A DNA stretch of 64,000 nt from Marinobacter sp. CHS3-4 (GCF_030053415.1 NZ_JASGBJ010000003.1:186001-250000); one strand, 5' to 3'; counted from the first letter of the stretch, positions 46,136-55,747 are shown. The notes: generated by a model from the letters alone, not told the origin. Numbers and translations: made by a program.

Positions 46136-48916
46136 GTGAAGGCGGCTTTTCGGTGTCTGTTATATCTGGCCTGCCTGTTGGGATCGGTCTCTGTGTTGGC
46201 AGACCCTCCCCAGAGCTCACCTGCTCCCGTTCTTGGCAGCGATGACCTTGACTGGCTCGAAGCCCGTAAATCCTTTCGTGTTGGTGTTCGCAGTGACCAG
46301 GTGCCGTTGGTGTTTGACACCGGCGAGGGCAAACTTGCCGGTGTTTTTATTGATTACCTGAACACCATTTCCAACAAGCTTGATGTGCCCATTGAGCAGG
46401 TCACCGGTGACGCTGAACAGCTGGATCAATGGCTGGAAGACGGTGTGATCGATGCGCGCCTCAGCACTCGCTCCGTCAGTCGTCCCGCAAGCGATGGGGT
46501 TCGCGTTTCTGCCCCGCTGATGTCTTTGACCTACGGGTTGTTTGTGGCCACTGGCGACGCAGGAATACAGGAACTGGCTGATCTGGAGAACACACGCATT
46601 GCCCTGGTGGCCCGGGATGCCAATCAGTATGCCATGTTGGATTCGGTCAAGTCGTTCACGCCACTGAAGGTGGATACGCTGGGAGAAGCCGTCAGCATGG
46701 TGTTGTCTGGTAAAGCGGATGCCTTTCTGGGGCCAGTGGCGGTAGTGTCTGACTATCTGCGTTCGGCAATGGTTAACGGGGTTCGGTTGGCGCGTTTGAT
46801 GAACCAGCAGTCGGTGGATGTGGTCTTCGAGACAGGCTCCGATCAGGATCGCGTCTATCGGGCATTGAATCAGGCGGTACTCGCCATTTCACATAGCGAG
46901 CACAGGTCCATTCGTCAGCCCTGGCTGCAATCTGCCGTGCCGGAGACGGAGGATTCGACGATCCGGTTGTCTGATGCGGAAACGGCTTTTCTCCAGCGCA
47001 ACCCCGGCCTAAAGGTCGCTGTGCGCCCGGATTGGCCGCCATTCGGATTTGCAGAAAGTGGAGAGCCCAGAGGATTGGTTCCGGATCTGATTCAGCGCCT
47101 GGAACAGCAGCTATCCGTGCGCTTTGACCGTCAGGTGCTGGACACCGGACAGGTGCCCGAAACTATGCTGGAACAGGGCAAGGTAGACATCGTGCCCGAC
47201 CTCACGCGAACCCCGCGACTGGAGGAAAGCTTTCTGTTCACCCGAGCGTATCTGACAGTCCCCATTGCCCTGGCTATTCGGGAGGAAGGGCGCTTTATTG
47301 GTGAGCTTCGTCAGCTGAGGGATGAACGGGTTGGTGTGGTGAATCGCCAAGCCGGGCATGATTATCTGCTGATCAATCACCCCGATCTGAATCTGTATCC
47401 CGTGCAATCGGTGGAAGAGGGTCTGTTGGCCTTATCCAATGGCGATCTTGATGTCATGGTCACCCACATCCCGGCTGTTAGCTATACAGTGGCGAGACTG
47501 GGCCTGTCGAATCTCCGCATCACCAGTATCACGCCATATCAGTACGAGCTTCGATTTGCCGTCCGCAAAGATCAGCCGGAACTGCTGGGGATTCTGAACA
47601 AGGCCCTGAGCAGTCTCGATTCCAACGAGACCGAATCCATTTACAACCGTTGGATTCATCTGGATATCGAGCAAGAAACGGATTACACGGTGGTTCGCCG
47701 AATTGTTCTGATCGCGGTCGTCGTGGTGCTGATCTTTCTTTACTGGAATCGCAAGCTGTCGCGAGAAGTCGACGAGCGAATTCGGTCAGAAAATGCACTC
47801 CGTCGCAGTGAGGACGAGCTACGTGCAGCGAAGCAGGATGCCGAGCGGCTGGCCCGGCAGGCAGAAGCAGCAAGCCGTTCCAAAAGTGAGTTCCTGGCTA
47901 ATATGTCTCATGAAATACGTACACCCATGAACGCAGTGATTGGCTACAGCGATCTGCTGAGCAACACCGTGACGGACCCTCAGCAACGTAACTATCTTGA
48001 CTCGATTCGCGCAGGCAGCCGAAGTCTGTTGATGCTGATTAACGACATTCTGGATCTGTCCAGAATAGAGGCCGGCAAGATGCGTCTGGACTACTCGGCC
48101 GTTTCCATGCGCCGGCTACTCAGTGACGTGCGCCATATCTTCGATTTGCGGGCCACAGAGCAGGGCATTTCGCTGGAGGTCAGTGTGGATTCCAAAATGC
48201 CCGTGGCTATGCGCCTGGATGAAACCCGTTTGCGGCAGGTGTTGTTCAATCTGGTGGGCAACGCCATCAAGTTTACGCACGAAGGAGGCGTGACTGTCCG
48301 CGCCACTGCGACGCCGCAGGTGGATCCGAAAACGGGTCAACCAAGCGAGGGAACGTCGACGCTGGTCGTAACGGTTAAGGACACCGGCATTGGTATTCCT
48401 GAGGATCAACAGCAACAGATATTCGACGCGTTTGAACAGCAGGAAGGGCAGAACAGCCGTCGTTATGGCGGCACAGGGCTTGGCCTGGCCATCAGCCGCA
48501 AGTTGGTGGAGATGATGGGCGGAAAGCTGGAAGTGCAGAGCGAGGCCGGGGTCGGCTCCATATTTACCGTCACCCTTCCAAATATTGACGTCACTGTTGA
48601 GCAGGCCGAGGACGACGGACAGCCTCAGGAATCGGATCGCCTGTTGGCAGAAACCCTCAGCATGCAGGAGCGGGGTTGGTTAAGAGAGCAGCTGTCCAGG
48701 GATTTCGGTGATGAATGGCAGGATGTCCGGGAAAGTGGCGATCCGGAACAGATGAGAGCGTTTGCCGAGCGAGTGATTGAATGGGGGCGTCGCCTGCGTT
48801 CACCGTCAGTCACCCAATATGGCGAGAAGCTACTGGTCGATGTGGAAGCCTTCAATCTGGACGCCGTAAACAGTGCCCTGGAATCTTTTCCCAGGCTGCT
48901 TGGTCGTGGAGACTAA
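46136..48916 (+). CDS. BvgS-like sensor histidine kinase with two periplasmic binding domains
   Basis: A 926-residue inner-membrane kinase. A signal-like N-terminus (to about 22) is followed by two solute-binding domains of the SBP_bac_3 type (about 40-265 and 275-510), one TM helix (about 523-540), a linker coiled coil, HisKA with His592 in NMSHEIRTPMNAVIGY, and HATPase with LFNLVGNAIKFT, DTGIGIPEDQQQQIF and GGTGLGLAIS. There is no receiver or HPt domain. The last 85 residues (FAERVIEWGRRL ... FPRLLG) resemble the helical tail that in other hybrid kinases follows a receiver. The start is GTG 46136. No response regulator is adjacent, so it is an orphan. Confidence 0.88.
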   Translation: MKAAFRCLLYLACLLGSVSVLADPPQSSPAPVLGSDDLDWLEARKSFRVGVRSDQVPLVFDTGEGKLAGVFIDYLNTISNKLDVPIEQVTGDAEQLDQWLEDGVIDARLSTRSVSRPASDGVRVSAPLMSLTYGLFVATGDAGIQELADLENTRIALVARDANQYAMLDSVKSFTPLKVDTLGEAVSMVLSGKADAFLGPVAVVSDYLRSAMVNGVRLARLMNQQSVDVVFETGSDQDRVYRALNQAVLAISHSEHRSIRQPWLQSAVPETEDSTIRLSDAETAFLQRNPGLKVAVRPDWPPFGFAESGEPRGLVPDLIQRLEQQLSVRFDRQVLDTGQVPETMLEQGKVDIVPDLTRTPRLEESFLFTRAYLTVPIALAIREEGRFIGELRQLRDERVGVVNRQAGHDYLLINHPDLNLYPVQSVEEGLLALSNGDLDVMVTHIPAVSYTVARLGLSNLRITSITPYQYELRFAVRKDQPELLGILNKALSSLDSNETESIYNRWIHLDIEQETDYTVVRRIVLIAVVVVLIFLYWNRKLSREVDERIRSENALRRSEDELRAAKQDAERLARQAEAASRSKSEFLANMSHEIRTPMNAVIGYSDLLSNTVTDPQQRNYLDSIRAGSRSLLMLINDILDLSRIEAGKMRLDYSAVSMRRLLSDVRHIFDLRATEQGISLEVSVDSKMPVAMRLDETRLRQVLFNLVGNAIKFTHEGGVTVRATATPQVDPKTGQPSEGTSTLVVTVKDTGIGIPEDQQQQIFDAFEQQEGQNSRRYGGTGLGLAISRKLVEMMGGKLEVQSEAGVGSIFTVTLPNIDVTVEQAEDDGQPQESDRLLAETLSMQERGWLREQLSRDFGDEWQDVRESGDPEQMRAFAERVIEWGRRLRSPSVTQYGEKLLVDVEAFNLDAVNSALESFPRLLGRGD

Positions 48917-48922
48917 TGTCGA

Positions 48923-49294
48923 CTACAGACAGTCAAACTGGGACTTGCGATCGAAGGCCACCGACACCATGTCGAAGCCGCGCCGGGAAAGATCCCGAAT
49001 GAGGTCACGGTCTTTGAGCATGGCCATGCAAACCTTGTGAACGCTGGCCTGCAGCTGCTCTGTTCCGGGGTTTCCATTAAGGCGGAAGTCCACAATCAGG
49101 TATTTGCGTTCGATGGCAGAACTGACTGGAATCGCCTCCCTCTCAACGCTTTCATACCCGATATAGGTTGCCTGGTTTGCGGGGAAGAGGCCGCTCATCA
49201 GTAGGTCAAGGTTGCCCGCGGATGCTGATCCCGCGCTCAAAAGCAGCGGTAAGGTCAACGCGATGAAGAAGGCCTTTGTGCGTGAAGCAGTCAT
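48923..49294 (-). CDS. Exported protein of unknown function
   Basis: A 123-residue protein with a clear signal peptide (about 1-26, ending SASA). The mature part has YLIVDFRLNG and two cysteines (Cys88 and the penultimate Cys122) that might form a disulfide. I do not recognise the family. It is convergent with the sensor kinase, 6 nt apart. Confidence 0.6.
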   Translation of the reverse strand: MTASRTKAFFIALTLPLLLSAGSASAGNLDLLMSGLFPANQATYIGYESVEREAIPVSSAIERKYLIVDFRLNGNPGTEQLQASVHKVCMAMLKDRDLIRDLSRRGFDMVSVAFDRKSQFDCL

Positions 49295-49479
49295 TCTTGA
49301 TGAGCTCCGGAAATTCAGTCAGATACAGGATTCAGGTAACGCTATGTAATCAAAGGTTACTGATGATTATCTGAAATCGCCAGAAATCTGTTTATTTTTT
49401 GGGCATATTTTTCAATTGTTCACACTTTGGGCCGTTCTGGAGGCAAAATACCGAGGTTCCGAGGGGCGAATGTTTCAAC

Positions 49480-49485
49480 TATGAT
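49480..49485 (+). promoter_or_regulatory. Possible promoter -10 upstream of the 228-residue gene
   Basis: TATGAT lies 42 nt before the start codon, with TTCCGA at 49457-49462 at the -35 position (17-nt spacer). The 232-nt gap before it is A/T-rich, and I see no gene in it. Confidence 0.35.
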
Positions 49486-49526
49486 GAAAGTAGTTCCACG
49501 AGCATTCCGAGTTCAGAGGCAAGATC

Positions 49527-50213
49527 ATGTTCCAACTGGTTTTTAAAGGCGAATGCACCCCGGGTACCGATCCGGAAACAGCTCGCAGTAATGCCAAAAC
49601 CCTGTTCAAGGCCAACGCTGATCAGATCGCCAAGATGTTCAGCGGCCAGCCAGTGGTTATTCGCAACAAACTGGAAGAAGTTCAAGCCGAAAAGTACCGC
49701 GGTGTCTTACACAAGCACGGCATGGTGGCTTACGTTGAGCCCATGGAAGGTGCGGCGCCCAGAAAGCCTGAGCCAGATGCACCCAGACCTGCTGCCTCTG
49801 AAGAGCCTTCAGCCGGGACCAGGCCTTCAGCCGGGACCAAGCCTTCAGCTGAGACAAGGCCCTCACCTGAGGAGCGACCCGCGCCCCCTTCCCAGCAGGC
49901 CCAGCCAGCCGCTTCTTCGGCACCTAAGACTCCGTCTTCGGGCGGTGTCAAAGTTGAGCCCGGTGATCGTCCAAACGTGGCCGGCGAAAAGGTCGACAGC
50001 ATTCTTTCCGACTCAGGACTTACACTGGACCCCGTGGGTATTACTCTCGAAGAGCATAAAGAGCAACAGGCCCCCATGTTCGAGCACCTTGACGACTGGA
50101 CACTGGCGCCCGCCGGGTCAGAGCTTGGTGAGAAAAAAGATACACCACCGCCGGTTGTACCCGACGTATCGCACCTCTCTCTGGAAGAGCAGGAAAAGCA
50201 GGATGAATCCTGA
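49527..50213 (+). CDS. Conserved gammaproteobacterial protein with Pro-rich linker, upstream of plpD
   Basis: A 228-residue soluble protein in three parts. Residues 1-72 (FKGECTPGTDPETARSNAK, FSGQPVVIRNKL, KYRGVLHKHG) look like a small domain that is widespread in gammaproteobacterial membrane-associated proteins. Residues 75-140 are a low-complexity Pro/Ser/Ala/Glu linker with repeats of the type PSAGTRPSAGTKPSAETRP. The C-terminus contains LDDWTLAPAGSELGE and PDVSHLSLEEQ, a short motif often seen at the end of such proteins. Function unknown. It lies 15 nt before plpD and is probably co-transcribed. Confidence 0.65.
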   Translation: MFQLVFKGECTPGTDPETARSNAKTLFKANADQIAKMFSGQPVVIRNKLEEVQAEKYRGVLHKHGMVAYVEPMEGAAPRKPEPDAPRPAASEEPSAGTRPSAGTKPSAETRPSPEERPAPPSQQAQPAASSAPKTPSSGGVKVEPGDRPNVAGEKVDSILSDSGLTLDPVGITLEEHKEQQAPMFEHLDDWTLAPAGSELGEKKDTPPPVVPDVSHLSLEEQEKQDES

Positions 50214-50228
50214 CGTGCGACGACGTTA

Positions 50229-52418
50229 ATGCGCCGCTGGTTGCTTGTCTTTCTGTTAGGTTTTTGTGTTTCAGCCGCTGCGGCGGCTCGCCCGAAAGTC
50301 GCACTTGTTCTGAGCGGCGGTGGCGCAAAAGGAATGGCTCACGTCGGGGTTTTGCGGGTTCTTGAAGAAATTCAGGTCCCGGTGGATCTGGTGGTTGGTA
50401 CCAGCGCCGGCTCAGCCGTAGGCGCGCTTTATGCGTCTGGCATGCCAGTCGAAGATATAGAGTCCCGTTTTATTAACCTGGACTGGCTTTCCAGTTTCCG
50501 GGACGACCCCGGACGCGTATTCAAGCCCGTTCGCCGCAAACGAAATGACTGGCGCTTTCCGGTTACACCTGGCATTGGCGTTGGCTCGGAAGGTCTGACG
50601 TTCGGCGGCGGTATCATTGCTGGCCAGAATCTGGGTTTTATCCTCAATGAGTTGACCCACGATGCGGCGTTGGTCGACGATTTCGATAAGCTTCCCATCC
50701 CCTTTCGTGCTGTTGCCACTGATCTTGAAACCGGCGAGCCGGTGGTGATCGGCACTGGAAATCTGTCCGATGCCGTCAGGGCCAGCATGAGTATTCCAGG
50801 CGTTTATGCCCCCGTATCCCGTGATGGCCAGCTTCTGGTCGACGGCGGCGTTGCCAATAACCTGCCGGTATCGGTGGCAAAGTCGTTGGGGGCAGACGTG
50901 GTTATTGCGGTGGATATCACGGATCCGCTGATGGACAAGGAAGAGCTTGAAGACGCCTTTACGGTTGTTGGGCAGCTCACCACACTGCTGACTCGAAGGA
51001 ATACCGAGCGCCAGTTGGAACAGCTTGGCGACCACGACGTGCTGATACGGCCTGATCTGGGCCAGCTTTCATCGGCCGACTTTTATCAGGCCAAGCCGTT
51101 TTTCGAACTGGGGGCTACTGAAGCCCGGCGTCACGCCGTCAAACTGAGTGGCCTGTCAGTGGCAGAGCAGGATTGGCGGGCTTATCGTGAACGTCTGGAA
51201 CAGCGATCGTTCAGCCCCTCTCTGATCAGTCGGATCCGGGTCGAAGGCGGGAACAGGCTGGCGGATGATTTTATCCGCTCCCGGATCGAACAAAAAGTTG
51301 GCGAGCCATTGGATACGGATCAGTTGGAAAACGATCTGAAGCGGATCTATGGACTTGGCTACTACGAAACCGTCGCCTACTCGCTGGAGCGTCTGCCTGA
51401 CGGAGACTCTGGTTTATTGATTCGGGTACGTCGAAAAAGCTGGGGCCCCAATTATCTGTCTTTCGGGCTGAATTACGAAGATAACTTTGAGACGCAGACT
51501 GAGTTTAACGTGGCGGCGGCAGTTCGAATGACCGAGCTGAATTCTCTGGGTGCGGAATGGAATACGGGGTTGCAGCTGGGTACTCGCCCCTGGGCCCGAA
51601 CGGAATGGTACCAACCCCTGGACTACGGGTATGAACGCTTTCTGACCATGGGTGCGGAATACAAACGTGAATCCTTCAACGCGTTTAACGGCGATGGAGT
51701 TCGCATCACCGAAGTGGATCTGAGCACCAGTGAAGCGGACCTGGCGCTGGGGATGGAACTGGGTGCCAACAACGAAATACGACTCACCTATCGGCGGGGC
51801 TATGCCACGGTCGACGAGCAGGTCGGGGCGCAGGTAGTTCCTTACAAGACCATCGAGAAGGCCAGCGCGAATCTGGCGTTGGAGCATGATTCTCTCGACG
51901 ATGCGTTCCTGCCGCAGACCGGCTGGTTTGCGGGCATAAGGGGGAAGCTGGAACGGAAAAGCCTTGGTTCTGACCGCAACTTCGACTCGGTTAGAGCGAT
52001 GGCGCTGGCTGCGCACACCTGGGAAGACACCACGTTAACTGGCCTGATCTTTACCAATACCGTAACCGGGGGCGTCGCGGGTATCGAAAATTCGGTGGTA
52101 CTGGGGGGCTTTAAGCGCTTGTCTGCATTCAGCCGTGGGGAGATCGCCGGTGAGGATGCAGCGCTTGCAAGCCTGTTTCTTCGCGAACAGTTCGGCGGCC
52201 CCCTTGTGCCCTGGTTTGCAGGTGTCGGGGCCGAAGCCGGCAATGCCTGGTCGTCTCTCGGGGATGCAAGATGGGACAACCTGCTGTATTCCTGGAGCGC
52301 CTATGCGGGCGTGGAAACGGGTATCGGCCCGGTGCAGCTGTCAACCGCCTACAACAATGAGGACGACTGGAGTGCGTATCTGAGCATTGGTTTCTCGTTC
52401 ACCCGCCTGTTTGAATGA
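50229..52418 (+). CDS. plpD: Patatin-like type Vd autotransporter (PlpD family)
   Basis: A 729-residue protein with the same layout and length as P. aeruginosa PlpD. The signal peptide (about 1-20) is followed by a patatin lipase domain: oxyanion GGGAKG (30-35), nucleophile Ser59 in GTSAGS and Asp205 in VDGGVANN. A single POTRA domain (about 333-400, ISRIRVEGGNRLADDFIRS) leads into a 16-strand Omp85-like barrel ending FSFTRLFE, with terminal aromatic residues. It should carry a phospholipase A to the cell surface or release it. The ribosome site is weak. Confidence 0.92.
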   Translation: MRRWLLVFLLGFCVSAAAAARPKVALVLSGGGAKGMAHVGVLRVLEEIQVPVDLVVGTSAGSAVGALYASGMPVEDIESRFINLDWLSSFRDDPGRVFKPVRRKRNDWRFPVTPGIGVGSEGLTFGGGIIAGQNLGFILNELTHDAALVDDFDKLPIPFRAVATDLETGEPVVIGTGNLSDAVRASMSIPGVYAPVSRDGQLLVDGGVANNLPVSVAKSLGADVVIAVDITDPLMDKEELEDAFTVVGQLTTLLTRRNTERQLEQLGDHDVLIRPDLGQLSSADFYQAKPFFELGATEARRHAVKLSGLSVAEQDWRAYRERLEQRSFSPSLISRIRVEGGNRLADDFIRSRIEQKVGEPLDTDQLENDLKRIYGLGYYETVAYSLERLPDGDSGLLIRVRRKSWGPNYLSFGLNYEDNFETQTEFNVAAAVRMTELNSLGAEWNTGLQLGTRPWARTEWYQPLDYGYERFLTMGAEYKRESFNAFNGDGVRITEVDLSTSEADLALGMELGANNEIRLTYRRGYATVDEQVGAQVVPYKTIEKASANLALEHDSLDDAFLPQTGWFAGIRGKLERKSLGSDRNFDSVRAMALAAHTWEDTTLTGLIFTNTVTGGVAGIENSVVLGGFKRLSAFSRGEIAGEDAALASLFLREQFGGPLVPWFAGVGAEAGNAWSSLGDARWDNLLYSWSAYAGVETGIGPVQLSTAYNNEDDWSAYLSIGFSFTRLFE

Positions 52419-52424
52419 GTGGTT

Positions 52425-53099
52425 TCAGCCGGTAGCGGTTTTCGTACCTATCACTTCCAGTACCTGTCGACACTGCTGATCGGCATAGCCCTCCAGAATG
52501 TCGGCCATCCGCTCTTCATCACGGTCACGAATGGCGGCGATGGATTCCCGAACATGCTCGAGATTGTCTTCCAGTACCTGATTGCCGCCACCCTGAAATG
52601 CCACGAACGCACAGCGTTTTGCAGACGGCCAGAGATCACGAATCGCCGACACGATGAAGTAGTTGTCGGCATAGGTCAGTGAGGCCTGGGTGTATTCAAT
52701 ACCCAACTCAAGAAACCCCATCAAATCGTTGCGCTCGTGACGATCCTTCATTCGCTCGTACAGGGATTCGAGCTTGTCCATATCCGCTTGTTGCCATTGT
52801 CTGACCAATTTGCGACCTGTGTGGGTCAGATACAGTTGCAGGACTTCGTAAAGGCTTCGAACAAAAAACTCATCCAGCGGCGTCACGAAGGCGCCTTTGC
52901 GAGGTACGTTCTGCACCAGGTGACGCTTTTCGAGAAGCAGCAGGCCTTCTCGGATAGAGCCATGGCTGACGTCCATCTGCTTGGCCATAGAGCTTTCATA
53001 GATGCGCTCTCCAGAACGTAACTGGCCGAAAGCGATCAGGTTTTCGATGTGACGGGCGACCTGCTCTGTGAGAGTCTCACGGGGTTTGAAAAGGGTCAT
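52425..53099 (-). CDS. GntR-family regulator (FadR/FCD type)
   Basis: A 224-residue DNA-binding regulator. The N-terminal winged helix has EQVARHIENLIAFGQLRSGERI, SSMAKQMDVSHGSIREGLLLLEKRHLV and NVPRKGAFV. An all-helical effector domain of the FCD type follows (about 85-215). The ligand cannot be told from sequence. It is convergent with plpD (6 nt). A target gene is not obvious. Confidence 0.85.
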   Translation of the reverse strand: MTLFKPRETLTEQVARHIENLIAFGQLRSGERIYESSMAKQMDVSHGSIREGLLLLEKRHLVQNVPRKGAFVTPLDEFFVRSLYEVLQLYLTHTGRKLVRQWQQADMDKLESLYERMKDRHERNDLMGFLELGIEYTQASLTYADNYFIVSAIRDLWPSAKRCAFVAFQGGGNQVLEDNLEHVRESIAAIRDRDEERMADILEGYADQQCRQVLEVIGTKTATG

Positions 53100-53203
53100 T
53101 ATTGTCGTTAATTACCGCATGTTTGATCTGTCGTTGCGGAATACTCTCACATTCCCGGTGTTTGGAAAACGAACCCTTTACTGGCAATGAGACCCGGTCG
53201 GCA

Positions 53204-54640
53204 TTACAGCAAAGGGCCCATCAAGCGGATGGCGCGGCAGGTCAGCCGAAAAAGAATGGACCGATCCTGGTAATCGCTCTCGGTCATCAGGCGGCAGTTG
53301 TCGAGATCCCTGCTGAGCATTTTTTCCACTCGCTGGACAAACCCTTTCGACGTATTCACGGCTGTAATCTCAAAGTTCAGGCGCATCGATCGATTATCAA
53401 GATTGGCCGTGCCTACGGCCGCGTAGCGGTCGTCCACCAGCAGGGTTTTCTGGTGCATGAAGCCTGGTTGATAACGATAGATCGAAATATCGGCCCGTGA
53501 AGCCTGTACCAGATAGGAATAGGCTGCCAGGCCGATCAGCTTGCTGTCGGATTTTTCTGGAATCAGGATGCGCACGTCCACGCCTCGCAAAGCGGCCAGT
53601 TGCAACGCATTCAGAATCTGAAAGTCCGGGACGAAATAGGGCGATGCAATCCAGAGCCGGTGGCGTGCATTGTTGATGCAGTTAAGAAAGAACAGAGATC
53701 CGGTTTCATAAGGGTCTGCCGGCCCCGTAGGGAGAATCAGCACTTCTTCATCGCCACCGGAACTTGTTACGGGTTCCCAGTTCAGCTCCGGCAGATGATC
53801 GCTGGCCCAATTCCAGTCTTCCAGCCAGGCCAGTTGCAACCCCTGTGCAGCGGGCCCCTCAATCCGACAATGGGTGTCGCGCCAGGGCTCTTCATTCTGG
53901 TCAGCACCAAGGTATTCATCGCCAAGATTGATGCCACCTACAAACCCAATATCGCCATCACACACCAGCAGTTTGCGGTGATTTCGGAAATTGATCTGCA
54001 GCCGCATTCTCCGCAGATTACCGTCACCGAACGACGCGACGTGGGCACCGGCGGCTGCCAGTTCTTTCAGGTATTTTCTGGGCAGCCAAACGCTGCCAAT
54101 GTCGTCATACAGGAACCATACCTGTACGCCCTGGGCTAACTTTCGTTTGAGAATGGATTTTATACGCTGCCCGACCTTGTCGGACCGGACGATGTAAAAT
54201 TCCAGCAGAATGTAATGTCGGGCGCTTTCCATGGCCTCAAACAGGGCTTCAAATGTGTCTGTGCCATCCTGGAGAAGTGTGCAGTAGTTGCCGCTGGTGA
54301 AGGGCTGGCGGCCCAGTTTGCAGAGCACCTGGAGCTCATCGCTGGCCTTGCTCTGCCCGGGAATGTCGATGGCGGTGTCCTGTTGACCAAAGTGGCTGTG
54401 CACTCCCGTTAACGTCCGATCTCCTGGTCTGCGAGCTTTCAGGTAACCGCCAAAGCGGTTTCTCCCGAACAGCAGGAAAAAGGGCACGGCGATATACGGC
54501 AGGCCAATCAGTGCCAGAATCCAGGCAATTGCGCCCTGTGACGTCCGATAGCTCAGCAAAATGCGGTAGATGCAGGCGGCGGCGAGGAGATAGAGGGCGC
54601 CAACGACGTAAGCAATCCAGGCCGGATCCAGGGCGCTCAC
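53204..54640 (-). CDS. cls: Cardiolipin synthase (ClsA-like)
   Basis: Joins two phosphatidylglycerols to cardiolipin at the inner membrane. The 478 residues have two N-terminal TM helices (about 8-30 and 38-58) and two HKD phospholipase-D motifs: His221/Lys223/Asp228 (NHRKLLVCDGD) and His396/Lys398/Asp403 (MHQKTLLVDD). The length and the TM pair match ClsA more than ClsB or ClsC. It begins with GTG 54640, which shares a GTGA overlap with the AraC gene stop, so translation is coupled. Confidence 0.93.
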   Translation of the reverse strand: MSALDPAWIAYVVGALYLLAAACIYRILLSYRTSQGAIAWILALIGLPYIAVPFFLLFGRNRFGGYLKARRPGDRTLTGVHSHFGQQDTAIDIPGQSKASDELQVLCKLGRQPFTSGNYCTLLQDGTDTFEALFEAMESARHYILLEFYIVRSDKVGQRIKSILKRKLAQGVQVWFLYDDIGSVWLPRKYLKELAAAGAHVASFGDGNLRRMRLQINFRNHRKLLVCDGDIGFVGGINLGDEYLGADQNEEPWRDTHCRIEGPAAQGLQLAWLEDWNWASDHLPELNWEPVTSSGGDEEVLILPTGPADPYETGSLFFLNCINNARHRLWIASPYFVPDFQILNALQLAALRGVDVRILIPEKSDSKLIGLAAYSYLVQASRADISIYRYQPGFMHQKTLLVDDRYAAVGTANLDNRSMRLNFEITAVNTSKGFVQRVEKMLSRDLDNCRLMTESDYQDRSILFRLTCRAIRLMGPLL

Positions 54641-55698
54641 GTGTCGGCGTCCGTTATCTGGTGGTCCAAATGCTGCGCTCGATACTGCGCGGGCGCGATG
54701 CCTGTCCAGCGCTTGAACGCACGGCTGAAGGCGCTGAGCTCCGAGAATCCCAGCAGGAAAGCAATTTCACCCAGCGCATAATAGTCTGAAGCGACATAAC
54801 GAATGGCTTTGTCCTTGCGCACTTCCTCAACCAGGTCATGAAATCCCAGCCCTTCTTTTTTCAACCGGCGGTAGAGCGTCTGGCGACTCATATGGCATTG
54901 CCGGGCCAGGGTGTCTGCATCGATGCGGTCGGTAGACATCTGCTGGGAAATCAGTCGCCGGATCTTGCGGCCGAAGGTACGGCGGCTCTGCAGTCTGGCC
55001 ATCAGGGCATTGACCTGTTTCAGAACGGCCGAGTACACGTAGGGGTTGCGGTGCGGAATCGGGTGGGCTAGATGCCGACGGTCGAAAGCCAGCCGGGTGA
55101 CCTTGCAACCGAATCTGACAGGGCCGCCGAAGAGATCGCGGTATTCCTGTTCGTAATCGGGTTTGGAGTGGGCAATCTCGACCCAGTCGGCGACGATATT
55201 CGGGTGAATGAAGTGCCGGGTACGGCATAGCACAGAGGCCAGCGTGCGATCCATGTCCTGCCGGCAATAATGGCCGGGCGAGTCGGCCTGCCAGGTAAGA
55301 ATGGCACGGTTTCCGGTTTGCTCAAGGCTCAGTCGCACGGATTCGTTGATCAGGCGGTGCAGCCGCACGTACTGGGTAACGGCTTCACCCAGGGTGTCAC
55401 AGTTGAAAAACACATGGCCGACCAGCCCCATCCTGTCCGGGTCGACTAGCTGGCCGGCATGCAGGCCGACAGCGGGATCGCCGGTCACCGATTCGGCGTA
55501 TTCCCAGAGATGGTAATGCTGATCGGCCGGTATTCTGAGGTCAGGGTCCTTCAGAGCGTCTTCGTTGTGGCCGGTGACTCGCTCCACAACGCTGGGGTCA
55601 AGAACGCCCTGGCATCGCAGGTAGTGAACCAGCGCCAATGTGCTGGACGCGGCGATCATGGGTGATGTGTTGCTGTTGGTCGGTTCTGGAACGCTCAC
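54637..55698 (-). CDS. AraC-family regulator (arabinose-binding-like N-domain)
   Basis: A 353-residue regulator of the OruR/ArgR-like AraC type. The N-terminal domain (about 20-215) has DPAVGLHAGQLVDPDRMGLVG, as in the Arabinose_bd family. The C-terminal double helix-turn-helix (about 245-345) has ADTLARQCHMSRQTLYRRLK and IAFLLGFSELSAFSRAFKRW. The start is GTG 55698. It is divergent from the 30-codon gene at 55853 and overlaps cls. Confidence 0.9.
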   Translation of the reverse strand: MSVPEPTNSNTSPMIAASSTLALVHYLRCQGVLDPSVVERVTGHNEDALKDPDLRIPADQHYHLWEYAESVTGDPAVGLHAGQLVDPDRMGLVGHVFFNCDTLGEAVTQYVRLHRLINESVRLSLEQTGNRAILTWQADSPGHYCRQDMDRTLASVLCRTRHFIHPNIVADWVEIAHSKPDYEQEYRDLFGGPVRFGCKVTRLAFDRRHLAHPIPHRNPYVYSAVLKQVNALMARLQSRRTFGRKIRRLISQQMSTDRIDADTLARQCHMSRQTLYRRLKKEGLGFHDLVEEVRKDKAIRYVASDYYALGEIAFLLGFSELSAFSRAFKRWTGIAPAQYRAQHLDHQITDADT

Positions 55699-55747
55699 GT
55701 TGGCCTTAGATGGTGGATGAACAAGACGTCACGAAGGGTGGTACAAA

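Noticed and set aside
49399..50229. Alternative plus-strand frame of 276 codons overlapping the Pro-rich-linker gene
   Set aside because: The 228-codon frame has a ribosome site and conserved N- and C-terminal motifs; the other frame is low-complexity throughout.
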